From contig NZ_JBHXHV010000003.1 in assembly GCF_042726155.1 (NCBI RefSeq), positions 186,001 through 250,000 on the forward strand: a stretch of DNA of 64,000 nt. The letters are read 5' to 3'. Shown one piece after another: positions 24,903 through 32,861 of this stretch. The DNA comes from Leucobacter sp042726155. GTDB taxonomy: Bacteria > Actinomycetota > Actinomycetes > Actinomycetales > Microbacteriaceae. The stretch's first letter is position 1; every line of letters starts with the position of its first letter. Both the position numbers and the translations under genes were made by a program. Under the pieces are notes generated by a model, which saw only the letters and a program-made list of their open reading frames with translations, was not told where the DNA came from and searched no databases.

Positions 24903-26987
24903 ATGGAACCCACCCGTAGCGTCCGCCCATTCGAAGTGGTCAGCGAGTATGAGCCGAGCGGCGATCAGCCGGCGGCCATCGAAGATCTCTCGCGACGCAT
25001 TAACGCCGGCGAGACCGACGTCGTGCTGCTCGGCGCGACCGGCACCGGCAAGTCGGCGACCACCGCGTGGCTCATCGAGGCAGTGCAGCGCCCGACGCTC
25101 GTGCTCGCGCATAACAAGACCCTGGCGGCCCAACTCGCGAGCGAGTTCCGAGAACTGTTCCCGAACAACTCGGTCGAGTACTTCGTGAGCTACTACGACT
25201 ACTACCAGCCTGAGGCGTACGTGCCGCAGACCGACACATTCATTGAGAAGGACTCGTCGGTGAACGCCGAGGTCGAGCGCCTGCGTCACTCCACGACGAA
25301 CGCGCTGCTCAGTCGCCGAGACACGATCGTCGTCTCGACGGTGTCGTGCATCTACGGCCTGGGTAAGCCGGAAGAGTATTACGAGGCGATGGTTCCGCTC
25401 GTGGTCGGCGACCGGCTCGATCGCGACGTGCTGCTCCGTCGCTTCGTCGACATGCAGTATCAGCGCAACGACATCGAGTTCGTGCGCGGCAATTTCCGCG
25501 TCCGTGGCGATACCGTCGAGATCATCCCGATGTACGAAGAACTCGCGGTGCGCATCGAGTTCTTTGGCGATGAGATCGAGGCGCTCTACTACCTGCACCC
25601 CCTCACCGGCGACGTCATCAAGCAGGTCGACTCCATCTCGGTGTTCCCCGGCTCGCACTATGTGGCCAGCCGCAACGTGATGAACCGGGCGATGGGCCAG
25701 ATCTCGAACGAGCTTGAAAGCCGTACGCGAGAGTTGAAGCAGCAGAACAAGCTTGTCGAAGAGCAGCGACTTCGCATGCGCACCACGTTCGATCTTGAGA
25801 TGATGGAACAGATCGGTTTCTGCTCGGGTATCGAGAACTATTCGATGCACATGGACGGCCGTAAGCCGGGGGAGGCGCCGCACTGCCTGCTCGACTACTT
25901 CCCCGATGACTTCCTCGTCGTGATCGATGAGTCGCACGTGACGGTGCCACAGATCGGTGCGATGTTTGAGGGAGACGCCTCACGTAAGCGCACGCTCGTC
26001 GAACACGGCTTCCGGTTGCCGAGCGCCCTCGACAACCGGCCGCTGAAGTTCAGCGAGTTCAAAGATCGCGTGGGTCAGACGGTCTACCTCTCTGCGACGC
26101 CCGGCAAGTACGAGCTTGAGCGCGCCGACGGCGTGGTGCAGCAGATCATTCGCCCGACGGGCCTCATCGACCCTGAAATCATCGTGAAGCCCAGCGAAGG
26201 TCAGATCGACGATCTGCTCGAAGAGGTACGCGTGCGGGCAGAGCGCGACGAGCGCGTGCTGGTGACGACCCTCACGAAGAAGATGGCCGAACAGCTGACC
26301 ACCTTCATGGAAGAGGCGGGCATTCGAGTGCGCTACCTGCACTCGGACGTCGACACCCTGCGCCGAGTCGAGTTGCTCACCGAGTTGCGCGCGGGCGTGT
26401 ACGACGTACTCGTCGGCATCAATCTGCTGCGAGAGGGTCTCGACCTTCCCGAGGTGTCACTCGTTGCGATTCTCGATGCAGACAAAGAGGGGTTCCTACG
26501 GTCGAGCACCTCGCTCATCCAGACCATTGGTCGCGCCGCGCGTAACGTGTCCGGGCAGGTGCACATGTACGCCGACAAGATCACGCGATCAATGCGTGAG
26601 GCGATCGATGAGACGAATCGCCGCCGCGAGATTCAGGTCGCTTACAACACTGAGCACGGCATCGACCCGCAGCCCCTTCGCAAGAAGATTGGGGACATCA
26701 CGGCGCTGCTGAACCGAGAAGCAGCTGACACTGAAGAGGTGCTGTCTCGCTCCAGTGCGCACGCGCAGCGCAAGGGCGGGGTGTCGAAGCGGGGCTCGAG
26801 CGCCGTGCGCGCGGGAGCGATCGCGGGCGAGGGAGCCGCCCAACTTGAAGAGCTCATCGCCGACCTCACTGAGCAAATGTTGGCGGCCGCTGAAGAGCTC
26901 AAGTTCGAGCTTGCAGGGCGGCTGCGCGATGAGGTGTCGGAGCTGAAGCGAGAGCTTCGCAGCATGGGTGAAGCGGGGCACCTCTAG
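24903..26987 (+). CDS. uvrB: Excinuclease ABC subunit B
   Basis: The damage-verification helicase of nucleotide excision repair, 694 aa. Walker A GATGTGKS is at residues 44-51; the beta-hairpin YYDYYQPEAYVP used to clamp DNA, Walker B VVIDESH, helicase motif SATPG and a C-terminal UVR motif (LIADLTEQMLAAAEELKFE) that contacts UvrC are present. The ATG at 24903 is chosen because MEPTRSVRPFEVVSEY is the conserved N-terminus and a -10-like TACGCT lies 7 nt before it. The UVR segment is preceded by a basic Ser/Ala-rich linker. uvrA lies 3 kb downstream on the same strand but is separated by an accessory block. Confidence 0.97.
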   Translation: MEPTRSVRPFEVVSEYEPSGDQPAAIEDLSRRINAGETDVVLLGATGTGKSATTAWLIEAVQRPTLVLAHNKTLAAQLASEFRELFPNNSVEYFVSYYDYYQPEAYVPQTDTFIEKDSSVNAEVERLRHSTTNALLSRRDTIVVSTVSCIYGLGKPEEYYEAMVPLVVGDRLDRDVLLRRFVDMQYQRNDIEFVRGNFRVRGDTVEIIPMYEELAVRIEFFGDEIEALYYLHPLTGDVIKQVDSISVFPGSHYVASRNVMNRAMGQISNELESRTRELKQQNKLVEEQRLRMRTTFDLEMMEQIGFCSGIENYSMHMDGRKPGEAPHCLLDYFPDDFLVVIDESHVTVPQIGAMFEGDASRKRTLVEHGFRLPSALDNRPLKFSEFKDRVGQTVYLSATPGKYELERADGVVQQIIRPTGLIDPEIIVKPSEGQIDDLLEEVRVRAERDERVLVTTLTKKMAEQLTTFMEEAGIRVRYLHSDVDTLRRVELLTELRAGVYDVLVGINLLREGLDLPEVSLVAILDADKEGFLRSSTSLIQTIGRAARNVSGQVHMYADKITRSMREAIDETNRRREIQVAYNTEHGIDPQPLRKKIGDITALLNREAADTEEVLSRSSAHAQRKGGVSKRGSSAVRAGAIAGEGAAQLEELIADLTEQMLAAAEELKFELAGRLRDEVSELKRELRSMGEAGHL

Positions 26988-26998
26988 CCGCTGCGCAC

Positions 26999-27044
26999 GG
27001 TTGCGCGCGATCCGCGCCGAGCTAGGCGGGATTCGCGCGCAACC
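26999..27044. terminator. Bidirectional terminator-like hairpin between uvrB and the MerR fusion gene
   Basis: GGTTGCGCGCGA (26999-27010) pairs with TCGCGCGCAACC (27033-27044), a 12-bp perfect stem; the 22-nt loop contains the stop codon of the minus-strand MerR-peroxiredoxin gene. The right arm is inside that gene's last codons. No U-tract on either side. Confidence 0.55.
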
Positions 27045-27963
27045 ACTCCAACACCTGCTGCGCGTGCGTATTCGGCGGAAAAATCGGGTAGAACACGTGC
27101 TCAACCTTGCCGTCTCGCACAATGAGGGTGAGACGCGAGTACAGGCGCGCATGCCCGGGCGCAGAGAACGTCGGCAGCGCGAGTGCCTCCGCCACCTGAA
27201 ACCGCGGGTCCGACAGCATCGTGAAGGGGAGCCGCAGTCGCTCGACGACCTCTCGCTGATAGTCGGATTCCTGGTTCGAGACGCCGAACACCGTCGCGAC
27301 GCCAGCGGCGCGGAGTTCGTCGTGATGATCGCGAAAATCGCACGCTTCGGTCGTGCAGCCGCGAGCGCCCGGAATCGCATCCCAGCCATCCGGCAGGTCA
27401 ACGCCTGGCCTCCCCGTGAGCGGGTAGAAATACAGCACCGCGCGCCCGGAGCCGAGATTTCCCAGGTCCGTCGTCTGACCGTCAGTGGAGTGCAGGTGGA
27501 GTGACGGAACCGTCGTGCCTGGCAGATGATCCGCCGCACCGTCGTCGGCCGGTACGGGGAGTCCCTCGGGGAGCATGGAATAGTCGTTCACTGTGTCGTC
27601 CTTCGTCTGGGTGCGGTTCGCGCCCGCGTGCAAGCGTGCTGCTAGCTCGGCGCGACGGATATGGAGCTTGGCGAGCATGCGATCGATTTCGGCGATGCCG
27701 TCTCGGTAGGTAACCAGTGACCCGACACAGTCATCGCCGTGCTCGTGTCCAAGCTGCAGGCACTCCACAAACGGGGCTGCGCGTCGCGCAGTGATTCCAG
27801 TCGCGGCGAGCTCACGGATTTCCACGCAGATGCGCACATGGCCCTCGTTGTAATCTCGGTACCCATTGCGCAGTCTGTTCGGTGCGATCAGGCCGAGCCC
27901 CTCGTAGTACCGCACGGCCTTAACGGTGACACCCGAGCGTTTCGCAAGCTCACTGATTTGCAT
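27022..27963 (-). CDS. MerR-family regulator fused to a peroxiredoxin (BCP/PrxQ-like) domain
   Basis: A 313-aa fusion. Residues 1-115 form a MerR DNA-binding domain (ISELAKRSGVTVKAVRYYEG, wing with GYRDYNE) and dimerisation helix. After a short linker (about 120-145), residues 150-313 form a thioredoxin-fold peroxiredoxin with the GCTTEACDFRD block: Cys203 would be the peroxidatic and Cys208 the resolving Cys, as in BCP/PrxQ enzymes. Three more Cys (46, 68, 79) lie in the MerR part. The ATG at 27963 has GGAGGGAG at good spacing; an in-frame GTG at 27978 would include the ribosome site. The promoter has a 19-bp spacer filled by a dyad, the classical MerR layout, so autoregulation is likely. 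A redox-sensing regulator that is also a peroxidase is my inference. Confidence 0.85.
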   Translation of the reverse strand: MQISELAKRSGVTVKAVRYYEGLGLIAPNRLRNGYRDYNEGHVRICVEIRELAATGITARRAAPFVECLQLGHEHGDDCVGSLVTYRDGIAEIDRMLAKLHIRRAELAARLHAGANRTQTKDDTVNDYSMLPEGLPVPADDGAADHLPGTTVPSLHLHSTDGQTTDLGNLGSGRAVLYFYPLTGRPGVDLPDGWDAIPGARGCTTEACDFRDHHDELRAAGVATVFGVSNQESDYQREVVERLRLPFTMLSDPRFQVAEALALPTFSAPGHARLYSRLTLIVRDGKVEHVFYPIFPPNTHAQQVLEWLRANPA

Positions 27964-27984
27964 CTCGCCTCCCTCCACGCACGA

Positions 27985-28015
27985 GGCTAAACCTTGCCCG
28001 AAGGGGCAAGGTCAA
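27985..28015 (-). promoter_or_regulatory. MerR-type promoter with 19-bp spacer and dyad operator
   Basis: On the minus strand: -35 TTGACC (28015-28010), a 19-bp spacer (28009-27991), -10 TTAGCC (27990-27985). The spacer is filled by the perfect dyad ACCTTGCCC / GGGCAAGGT (27991-27999 and 28004-28012) around CTTC. A 19-bp spacer with a centred dyad is the hallmark of MerR-activated promoters. The gene it drives is the MerR fusion. Confidence 0.75.
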
Positions 28016-28035
28016 GCTCAGGCTCAAGCTCAAGC
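28012..28035. repeat. Two 12-bp direct repeats upstream of the MerR promoter
   Basis: TCAAGCTCAGGC (28012-28023) and TCAAGCTCAAGC (28024-28035) are adjacent copies with one mismatch. They sit just upstream of the -35 element; they may be a binding site or replication slippage. Confidence 0.5.
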
Positions 28036-28090
28036 AGTGTCGGCAGCGGAGCGACTACTGCTGTGCGGCCGCACCGATACCGCTCGCGAC

Positions 28091-28495
28091 TCAGTCGTCG
28101 GTCGCGAGCGGAGCGTACAGGTCGACCGTGTTGCCGTCCGGGTCGCGCACCGTGGCGTACCGTTGGCCCCACGGCGTATCCCACGGCGCCGTACCGGAAG
28201 AGTCGGGGTGTTCGGCGGTGATGGCCGCATACGCCTCGTCGACTTCGGCCGGCGTCGCCGCGCTGCACGCGAACGCGATGCGGTTCTCGCCCGTCGGGAG
28301 CTCGTAGCCGGGAATGAAGCCGGCCATGGTCGACACCGGATCCCAGGCGAGCTTCATGCCGTTCGGCAGCACCGCCTCGACGTGCGCCTCGTCGTCGAGG
28401 CCCTGCGGAATGTCGATACCCAGCGAGCGATAGAAGGCGAGGGACGCGCCAAGATCCGCGGTCACAATCCCAATGAAGTCAAAGTTCAGAGTCAT
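28091..28495 (-). CDS. VOC-family (glyoxalase/bleomycin-resistance-like) protein
   Basis: A 134-aa vicinal-oxygen-chelate fold protein with two beta-alpha-beta-beta-beta modules: LNFDFIGIVTADLGASLAFYRSLG at the start, and a second module ending in YATVRDPDGNTVDLYAPL. The VRDPDGN motif is typical. Substrate unknown; family members detoxify methylglyoxal, bind antibiotics or act as dioxygenases. It lies upstream of the MerR-peroxiredoxin gene on the same strand, but that gene has its own promoter. Confidence 0.8.
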   Translation of the reverse strand: MTLNFDFIGIVTADLGASLAFYRSLGIDIPQGLDDEAHVEAVLPNGMKLAWDPVSTMAGFIPGYELPTGENRIAFACSAATPAEVDEAYAAITAEHPDSSGTAPWDTPWGQRYATVRDPDGNTVDLYAPLATDD

Positions 28496-28519
28496 GGCAT
28501 CAGCGTACGTCGCGGGCGG

Positions 28520-29200
28520 TTACAACACCACGTACCCGTACCGGTCGGCGATTCGGTCGATGATGCCAGTGAGTTCATCACGGTCGAGGCGTAACCGCGC
28601 GAGGGGGTGCCGTGGGAGTGCATCCGCTGCGGTCGACCAGAGTGCGACGACGCGAGCGGTAGGCACGACCGAAGACGCCGATACGATGCCGTCGAGTTCG
28701 GGATAGTGGGCGTGGATTGCGCGCGCCCACGAGCGAGCATCCGAGTGGTCACCGGAAGAAATTGCAGCGTTGCCGCCCGCAACGGTGATCCAGTCGCTGT
28801 CGCTGAGGTCGAGTAATCGCAGGGGCCGCGCATTCTCGAAGATCACCAGCGTCGAATCGTCGTCACCGCGACGCACGATCCTTGTGGACTGGAAGACTTC
28901 GAGCAGGCACGCGGCGAATGCGGCGAGGGGGTCGCCGCCGGTGCTCGTAGTAGCGCGCGACTCAAGGGCGGCATACATGACGCCGCACTCCGGGTAGTCT
29001 CCCGGCGGCTCGGGGTGGGGATCAAACCGGGCGTCGACCGGGCCGTACGTTCGAAAGTCGTACCACGCCGCGGGGTGCGGGCCGCCGGCCTTAAAAATGC
29101 GCGCGAACCCTGTTCCGGTGGCGAGCTCCCGCACCCAGCTTGCGTCCGATGCAAGGTCGGGGAATCGCGAAGTATCTGGCGCCGGCAGTCGCTCGCTCAT
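28520..29200 (-). CDS. RES-domain protein, probable NAD+-degrading toxin
   Basis: A 226-aa RES domain protein. RES toxins (for example MbcT, ParT) break NAD+ by phosphorolysis or transfer ADP-ribose. Candidate active-site residues are Arg34 (GFARIF), Tyr76 (GVMYAAL), Glu101 (in LLEVFQ) and a Ser in GIVSASS; the spacing is longer than in small RES toxins because of an insertion around residues 81-91. The ATG overlaps the upstream HTH gene stop (ATGA), as expected for a toxin-antitoxin operon with the antitoxin first. Toxin activity is inferred from the family. Confidence 0.8.
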   Translation of the reverse strand: MSERLPAPDTSRFPDLASDASWVRELATGTGFARIFKAGGPHPAAWYDFRTYGPVDARFDPHPEPPGDYPECGVMYAALESRATTSTGGDPLAAFAACLLEVFQSTRIVRRGDDDSTLVIFENARPLRLLDLSDSDWITVAGGNAAISSGDHSDARSWARAIHAHYPELDGIVSASSVVPTARVVALWSTAADALPRHPLARLRLDRDELTGIIDRIADRYGYVVL

Positions 29201-29832
29201 GGCAGCCGGTGCAGTGCGTCATCGACCGCCCTCGCCGCCGCGGCCGCGTCACCGCCCTGCACGAGCCAGTCGAACGGGGCAAGCTCTTCGCCGCCGCTGC
29301 GAAGCGCGGGCGCGGGGGAGGTGAGCACGCGCTCAGCCAGCAACACCGGAGTTCCGCGTGGAATGGCGCGTGCCACCGTTGCCCACCCGCGCAGCTCGCG
29401 ATCCTCGGGGAACTGGAAACGGGGAAGATGCCACCCGTCACTCGTGCGCTGGGCGATCAATGTTCCTGCGGCGCACCGCTGGCGAATGCGCGCGGGAGTA
29501 ACCCCAAGGAGCTCTGCGGCCTCCGTGACGGTTGCGCTGCGCGCAGCCAAGCTTTGATTCGCGAGCACCCCCCGTGTCGTGGCGGGGAGGGCGCTCGGCG
29601 CACGCAACTCGTGTTCGGTCGCGCCAAATCTGGCGAGCGCACTCACCTCTGCACCGGTCAGTGTTCGAGTGTCGGCCTGCTGATGGGCGAGGATGCCCGC
29701 GAGCAGTTCTTCTGCAGATTCCAGACGATCGCCGTCGAGGTGCGTCACGATCGATACGAGCCTGTCCCGTGCAGCATCGCCGACCGTGCCTGCCTGAGTG
29801 GGTCGTCGGGGATTTAGTTGCGCGAGTGACAT
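29197..29832 (-). CDS. HTH antitoxin-like protein paired with the RES toxin
   Basis: A 211-aa protein that is likely the antitoxin. Residues 101-137 form a helix-turn-helix of excisionase/MerR type (VTEAAELLGVTPARIRQRC then a wing WHLPRFQF). The C-terminal 60 residues (FDWLVQGGDAAAAARAV) resemble the antitoxin domain that covers RES toxins, though weakly. About 95 N-terminal residues before the HTH are not recognised. Start: ATG at 29832 with AAAGGG upstream. A promoter with TGGACT, 16 bp, TACTAT lies just upstream, with ATAGT direct repeats that could be an autoregulatory operator. Confidence 0.72.
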   Translation of the reverse strand: MSLAQLNPRRPTQAGTVGDAARDRLVSIVTHLDGDRLESAEELLAGILAHQQADTRTLTGAEVSALARFGATEHELRAPSALPATTRGVLANQSLAARSATVTEAAELLGVTPARIRQRCAAGTLIAQRTSDGWHLPRFQFPEDRELRGWATVARAIPRGTPVLLAERVLTSPAPALRSGGEELAPFDWLVQGGDAAAAARAVDDALHRLP

Positions 29833-29859
29833 GATCTGCCCTTTCGATTGCTTACACCA

Positions 29860-29887
29860 ATAGTACTCGATAGTGGCTGCGAGTCCA
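29860..29887 (-). promoter_or_regulatory. Promoter and possible operator of the HTH/RES operon
   Basis: On the minus strand TGGACT, a 16-bp spacer and TACTAT (29865-29860) form a plausible promoter. The direct repeat ATAGT occurs at 29860-29864 and 29870-29874 (plus-strand reading, period 10), overlapping the -10 element. Confidence 0.5.
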
Positions 29888-29942
29888 GTGCGCTGGTGGC
29901 GAAAATATCGTAGGTATGTTCGAATATGTTGTAGCGAGCGCG

Positions 29943-29948
29943 TACTAT
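29943..29948 (+). promoter_or_regulatory. Putative leaderless -10 element of uvrA
   Basis: TACTAT (TANNNT) ends 6 nt before the GTG at 29955, giving a transcript that would start at the start codon. An imperfect TTCGAA-centred dyad (about 29915-29930) lies where a -35 or LexA site might be, but it does not match an SOS box well. Confidence 0.5.
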
Positions 29949-29954
29949 GGAGCA

Positions 29955-32861
29955 GTGACTTCGAAGACCACGACCCCCATCCGTTCCTCCGCAATGCACT
30001 CCCAAATCAGCGTGCAGGGCGCTCGCGTGCACAACCTCAAGAACATCGATATCGCGATTCCGCGCGACTCGATGGTGGTGTTCACTGGCCTCTCCGGGAG
30101 TGGCAAGTCGAGCCTCGCGTTCGACACTATTTTCGCTGAGGGCCAGCGACGGTACGTTGAATCCCTGAGTGCATACGCGCGTCAGTTTCTTGGGCAGGTG
30201 GATCGGCCAGACGTCGACTTCATCGAGGGGCTCAGCCCGGCGGTCTCCATTGACCAGAAGTCGACGAACCGAAACCCGCGCTCGACCGTGGGCACGATCA
30301 CTGAAATCTACGACTACATGCGACTGCTGTGGGCGCGCATCGGTGTGCCGCACTGTGCAGTGTGCGGCGAGCGCATTGAATCGCAGACCGTGCAGCAGAT
30401 CGCCGATCGTCTTATGGGTCTTGAAGAGCGCACGCGCTACCAGGTGCTCGCACCTGTCGTGGGGAAGAAAAAGGGGGAGTTCGTCGACCTCTTCCAGGAT
30501 CTCGCGGCCAATGGCTATTCGCGTGCGCTCGTCGATGGCGAGATGATTCAGCTCTCGGATCCGCCCAAGCTCAAGAAGCAGGTGAAGCACGACATCTCGG
30601 TCGTGGTCGATCGACTTGTCGCTGGCCCCAGCATTCTCGGCCGTCTGACCGACTCGCTTGAGACCGCACTCCGCCTTGCGGGTGGCATTGTCGCGATTGA
30701 TTTCATCGACCGTGATGCGAAGGCCGACGACCGCGTACAGCAGTTTTCCGAGCAGTTGTCGTGCCCGAATCAGCACCCGGTCCAGCTCACCGAGATTGAG
30801 CCGCGCACTTTCTCGTTCAACGCTCCGTTCGGCGCCTGCCCGACGTGCTCGGGTCTCGGCACGAGCATGTCTGTGGACGAAGATCTCGTACTCGGTGATC
30901 CTGAGCTCTCGATCACCGAGGGTGTCATTATCCCGTGGACGAGTCAGGGCAAAAGTCTGTATCAGTACTACGAGAAGCTGCTCGTTGGCCTCTCAGACGA
31001 TCTCAACTTCTCGCTGAAGTCGTCATGGTCAGATCTCAGCGATGAGGTGCAGCAAGCGGTGCTCTACGGCAACGACTTCAAGGTGAGCGTGCGCTGGCGC
31101 AACCGGTTCGGTCGCGAGATGAAATACTCGTCTGGCTTCGAGGGTGTCATCCCGTTCATCGAGCGTCAGTACGCCGAGGCGGAGTCCGACGCGAAGCGCG
31201 ACCGGTGGTCGGAGTTCCTGCGCGAGGTACCCTGCCATGCCTGTCAGGGGCAGCGACTGAAGCCCGAGGTGCTCGCGGTGACGGTCGACGGTCAGTCGAT
31301 CGCGGCTGTCGGCGAACTCAGCCTGCTGAACGCCAAGCGCTTCTTCGACGAGGTCGAGTTAACCGAGCGTGAAGCGAAAATCGGCGCACAGGTGCTGCGC
31401 GAGATCCGCCTCCGCTTTGATTTCTTGATCGAGGTCGGCCTGGGCTACCTGACGCTGGCGCGCGCCGCGGGCACACTCTCGGGCGGCGAGGCGCAGCGCA
31501 TTCGGCTTGCAACGCAGATCGGATCGGGGCTGACGGGCGTGCTCTACGTGCTTGATGAGCCCAGCATTGGCCTGCATCAGCGCGACAATCGGCGCCTCAT
31601 TGAGACGCTCATCAAGCTCCGTGACCTCGGCAACACGCTGATTGTCGTCGAGCACGATGAAGAGACGATCGAAGCGGCCGACTGGATCGTAGACATCGGC
31701 CCGGGCGCGGGCGTCGAGGGTGGCTCGGTTGTCCACTCGGGGCACTACGACGAATTACTCAGCAACCGCGAGTCCATCACGGGTGACTACCTCGCGGGCC
31801 GGCGCAGCATCGAGACCCCCAAACGTCGTCGCAAGCGCGACCGCAAGCGCGAGCTGAAGGTGATGGGCGCGCGGTCGAACAACCTGAAGAACGTCGACGC
31901 GACGTTCCCGCTCGGCATCATGACGGCCGTGACCGGTGTATCGGGATCGGGCAAGTCCACGCTCGTGAACGACATCCTGTATCGCGTGCTCGCAAACCAG
32001 CTCAATGGTGCTCGTCTCGTTCCCGGTAAGCACACACGCGTTACCGGGCTTGAGCACCTCGACAAGGTCGTACACGTTGACCAGGCGCCGATCGGGCGCA
32101 CGCCGCGCTCGAACCCGGCGACTTACACGGGAGTGTTCGACAAGATCCGCAACCTGTTCGCGGAAACCACCGAAGCGAAGACGCGCGGCTACCTACCCGG
32201 CCGGTTCAGCTTTAACGTGAAGGGCGGCCGGTGCGAGGCCTGCTCGGGTGACGGCACGCTGAAGATTGAAATGAACTTCTTGCCTGACGTGTATGTCGCG
32301 TGTGAGGTCTGCGGCGGCTCGCGGTACAACCGCGAAACGTTGCAGGTGCGCTACAAGGGCAAGAACATTTCTGAGGTGCTCGAAATGCCGATCGCGGAGG
32401 CTGAGCAGTTCTTCGAGCCGATCTCTTCGATTCACCGCTTTATGAAGACGCTCGTGGACGTGGGGCTGGGCTATGTGCGGCTGGGGCAGAGCGCGACGAC
32501 GCTTTCGGGCGGCGAAGCGCAGCGCGTCAAGCTCGCGACCGAACTGCAGAAGCGGTCAAACGGTCGCAGCATCTACGTGCTCGACGAACCGACCACCGGC
32601 CTCCACTTCGAAGACGTGCGCAAGCTGCTCCTCGTGTTGAACGGACTTGTCGACAAGGGCAATACGGTGATCACGATCGAGCACAATCTCGACGTTATCC
32701 GCAGCGCGGACTGGGTCATTGACCTGGGCCCCGAGGGCGGTTCCGGCGGCGGCATGATCATCGCCGAGGGTACCCCAGAGCAGCTTGTGCGCGTTGCCGA
32801 CAGTCACACCGGGCAGTTCTTGAATGAGGTGCTGAACGGCCGAGCGAAAGCTTCGGCTTGA
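29955..32861 (+). CDS. uvrA: Excinuclease ABC subunit A
   Basis: The damage-recognition ATPase of nucleotide excision repair, about 968 aa. Two ABC ATPase modules: first Walker A GLSGSGKSS (about 45-53) and second GVSGSGKST; two signatures LSGGEAQRIRLA and LSGGEAQRVKLA. Zinc modules show CPTC-GLG, CHACQGQR and the C-terminal CEAC...CEVC pair. The GTG at 29955 is preferred: a TACTAT -10 element sits 6 nt before it, compatible with a leaderless mRNA. An ATG at 29994 is the main alternative; an upstream frame to 29916 exists but lacks support. It overlaps uvrC as TTGA. Confidence 0.95.
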   Translation: MTSKTTTPIRSSAMHSQISVQGARVHNLKNIDIAIPRDSMVVFTGLSGSGKSSLAFDTIFAEGQRRYVESLSAYARQFLGQVDRPDVDFIEGLSPAVSIDQKSTNRNPRSTVGTITEIYDYMRLLWARIGVPHCAVCGERIESQTVQQIADRLMGLEERTRYQVLAPVVGKKKGEFVDLFQDLAANGYSRALVDGEMIQLSDPPKLKKQVKHDISVVVDRLVAGPSILGRLTDSLETALRLAGGIVAIDFIDRDAKADDRVQQFSEQLSCPNQHPVQLTEIEPRTFSFNAPFGACPTCSGLGTSMSVDEDLVLGDPELSITEGVIIPWTSQGKSLYQYYEKLLVGLSDDLNFSLKSSWSDLSDEVQQAVLYGNDFKVSVRWRNRFGREMKYSSGFEGVIPFIERQYAEAESDAKRDRWSEFLREVPCHACQGQRLKPEVLAVTVDGQSIAAVGELSLLNAKRFFDEVELTEREAKIGAQVLREIRLRFDFLIEVGLGYLTLARAAGTLSGGEAQRIRLATQIGSGLTGVLYVLDEPSIGLHQRDNRRLIETLIKLRDLGNTLIVVEHDEETIEAADWIVDIGPGAGVEGGSVVHSGHYDELLSNRESITGDYLAGRRSIETPKRRRKRDRKRELKVMGARSNNLKNVDATFPLGIMTAVTGVSGSGKSTLVNDILYRVLANQLNGARLVPGKHTRVTGLEHLDKVVHVDQAPIGRTPRSNPATYTGVFDKIRNLFAETTEAKTRGYLPGRFSFNVKGGRCEACSGDGTLKIEMNFLPDVYVACEVCGGSRYNRETLQVRYKGKNISEVLEMPIAEAEQFFEPISSIHRFMKTLVDVGLGYVRLGQSATTLSGGEAQRVKLATELQKRSNGRSIYVLDEPTTGLHFEDVRKLLLVLNGLVDKGNTVITIEHNLDVIRSADWVIDLGPEGGSGGGMIIAEGTPEQLVRVADSHTGQFLNEVLNGRAKASA

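Noticed and set aside
29911..29930. Possible LexA (SOS) box upstream of uvrA
   Set aside because: Only a TTCGAA core is present; the spacing and half-sites do not match the actinobacterial SOS consensus.
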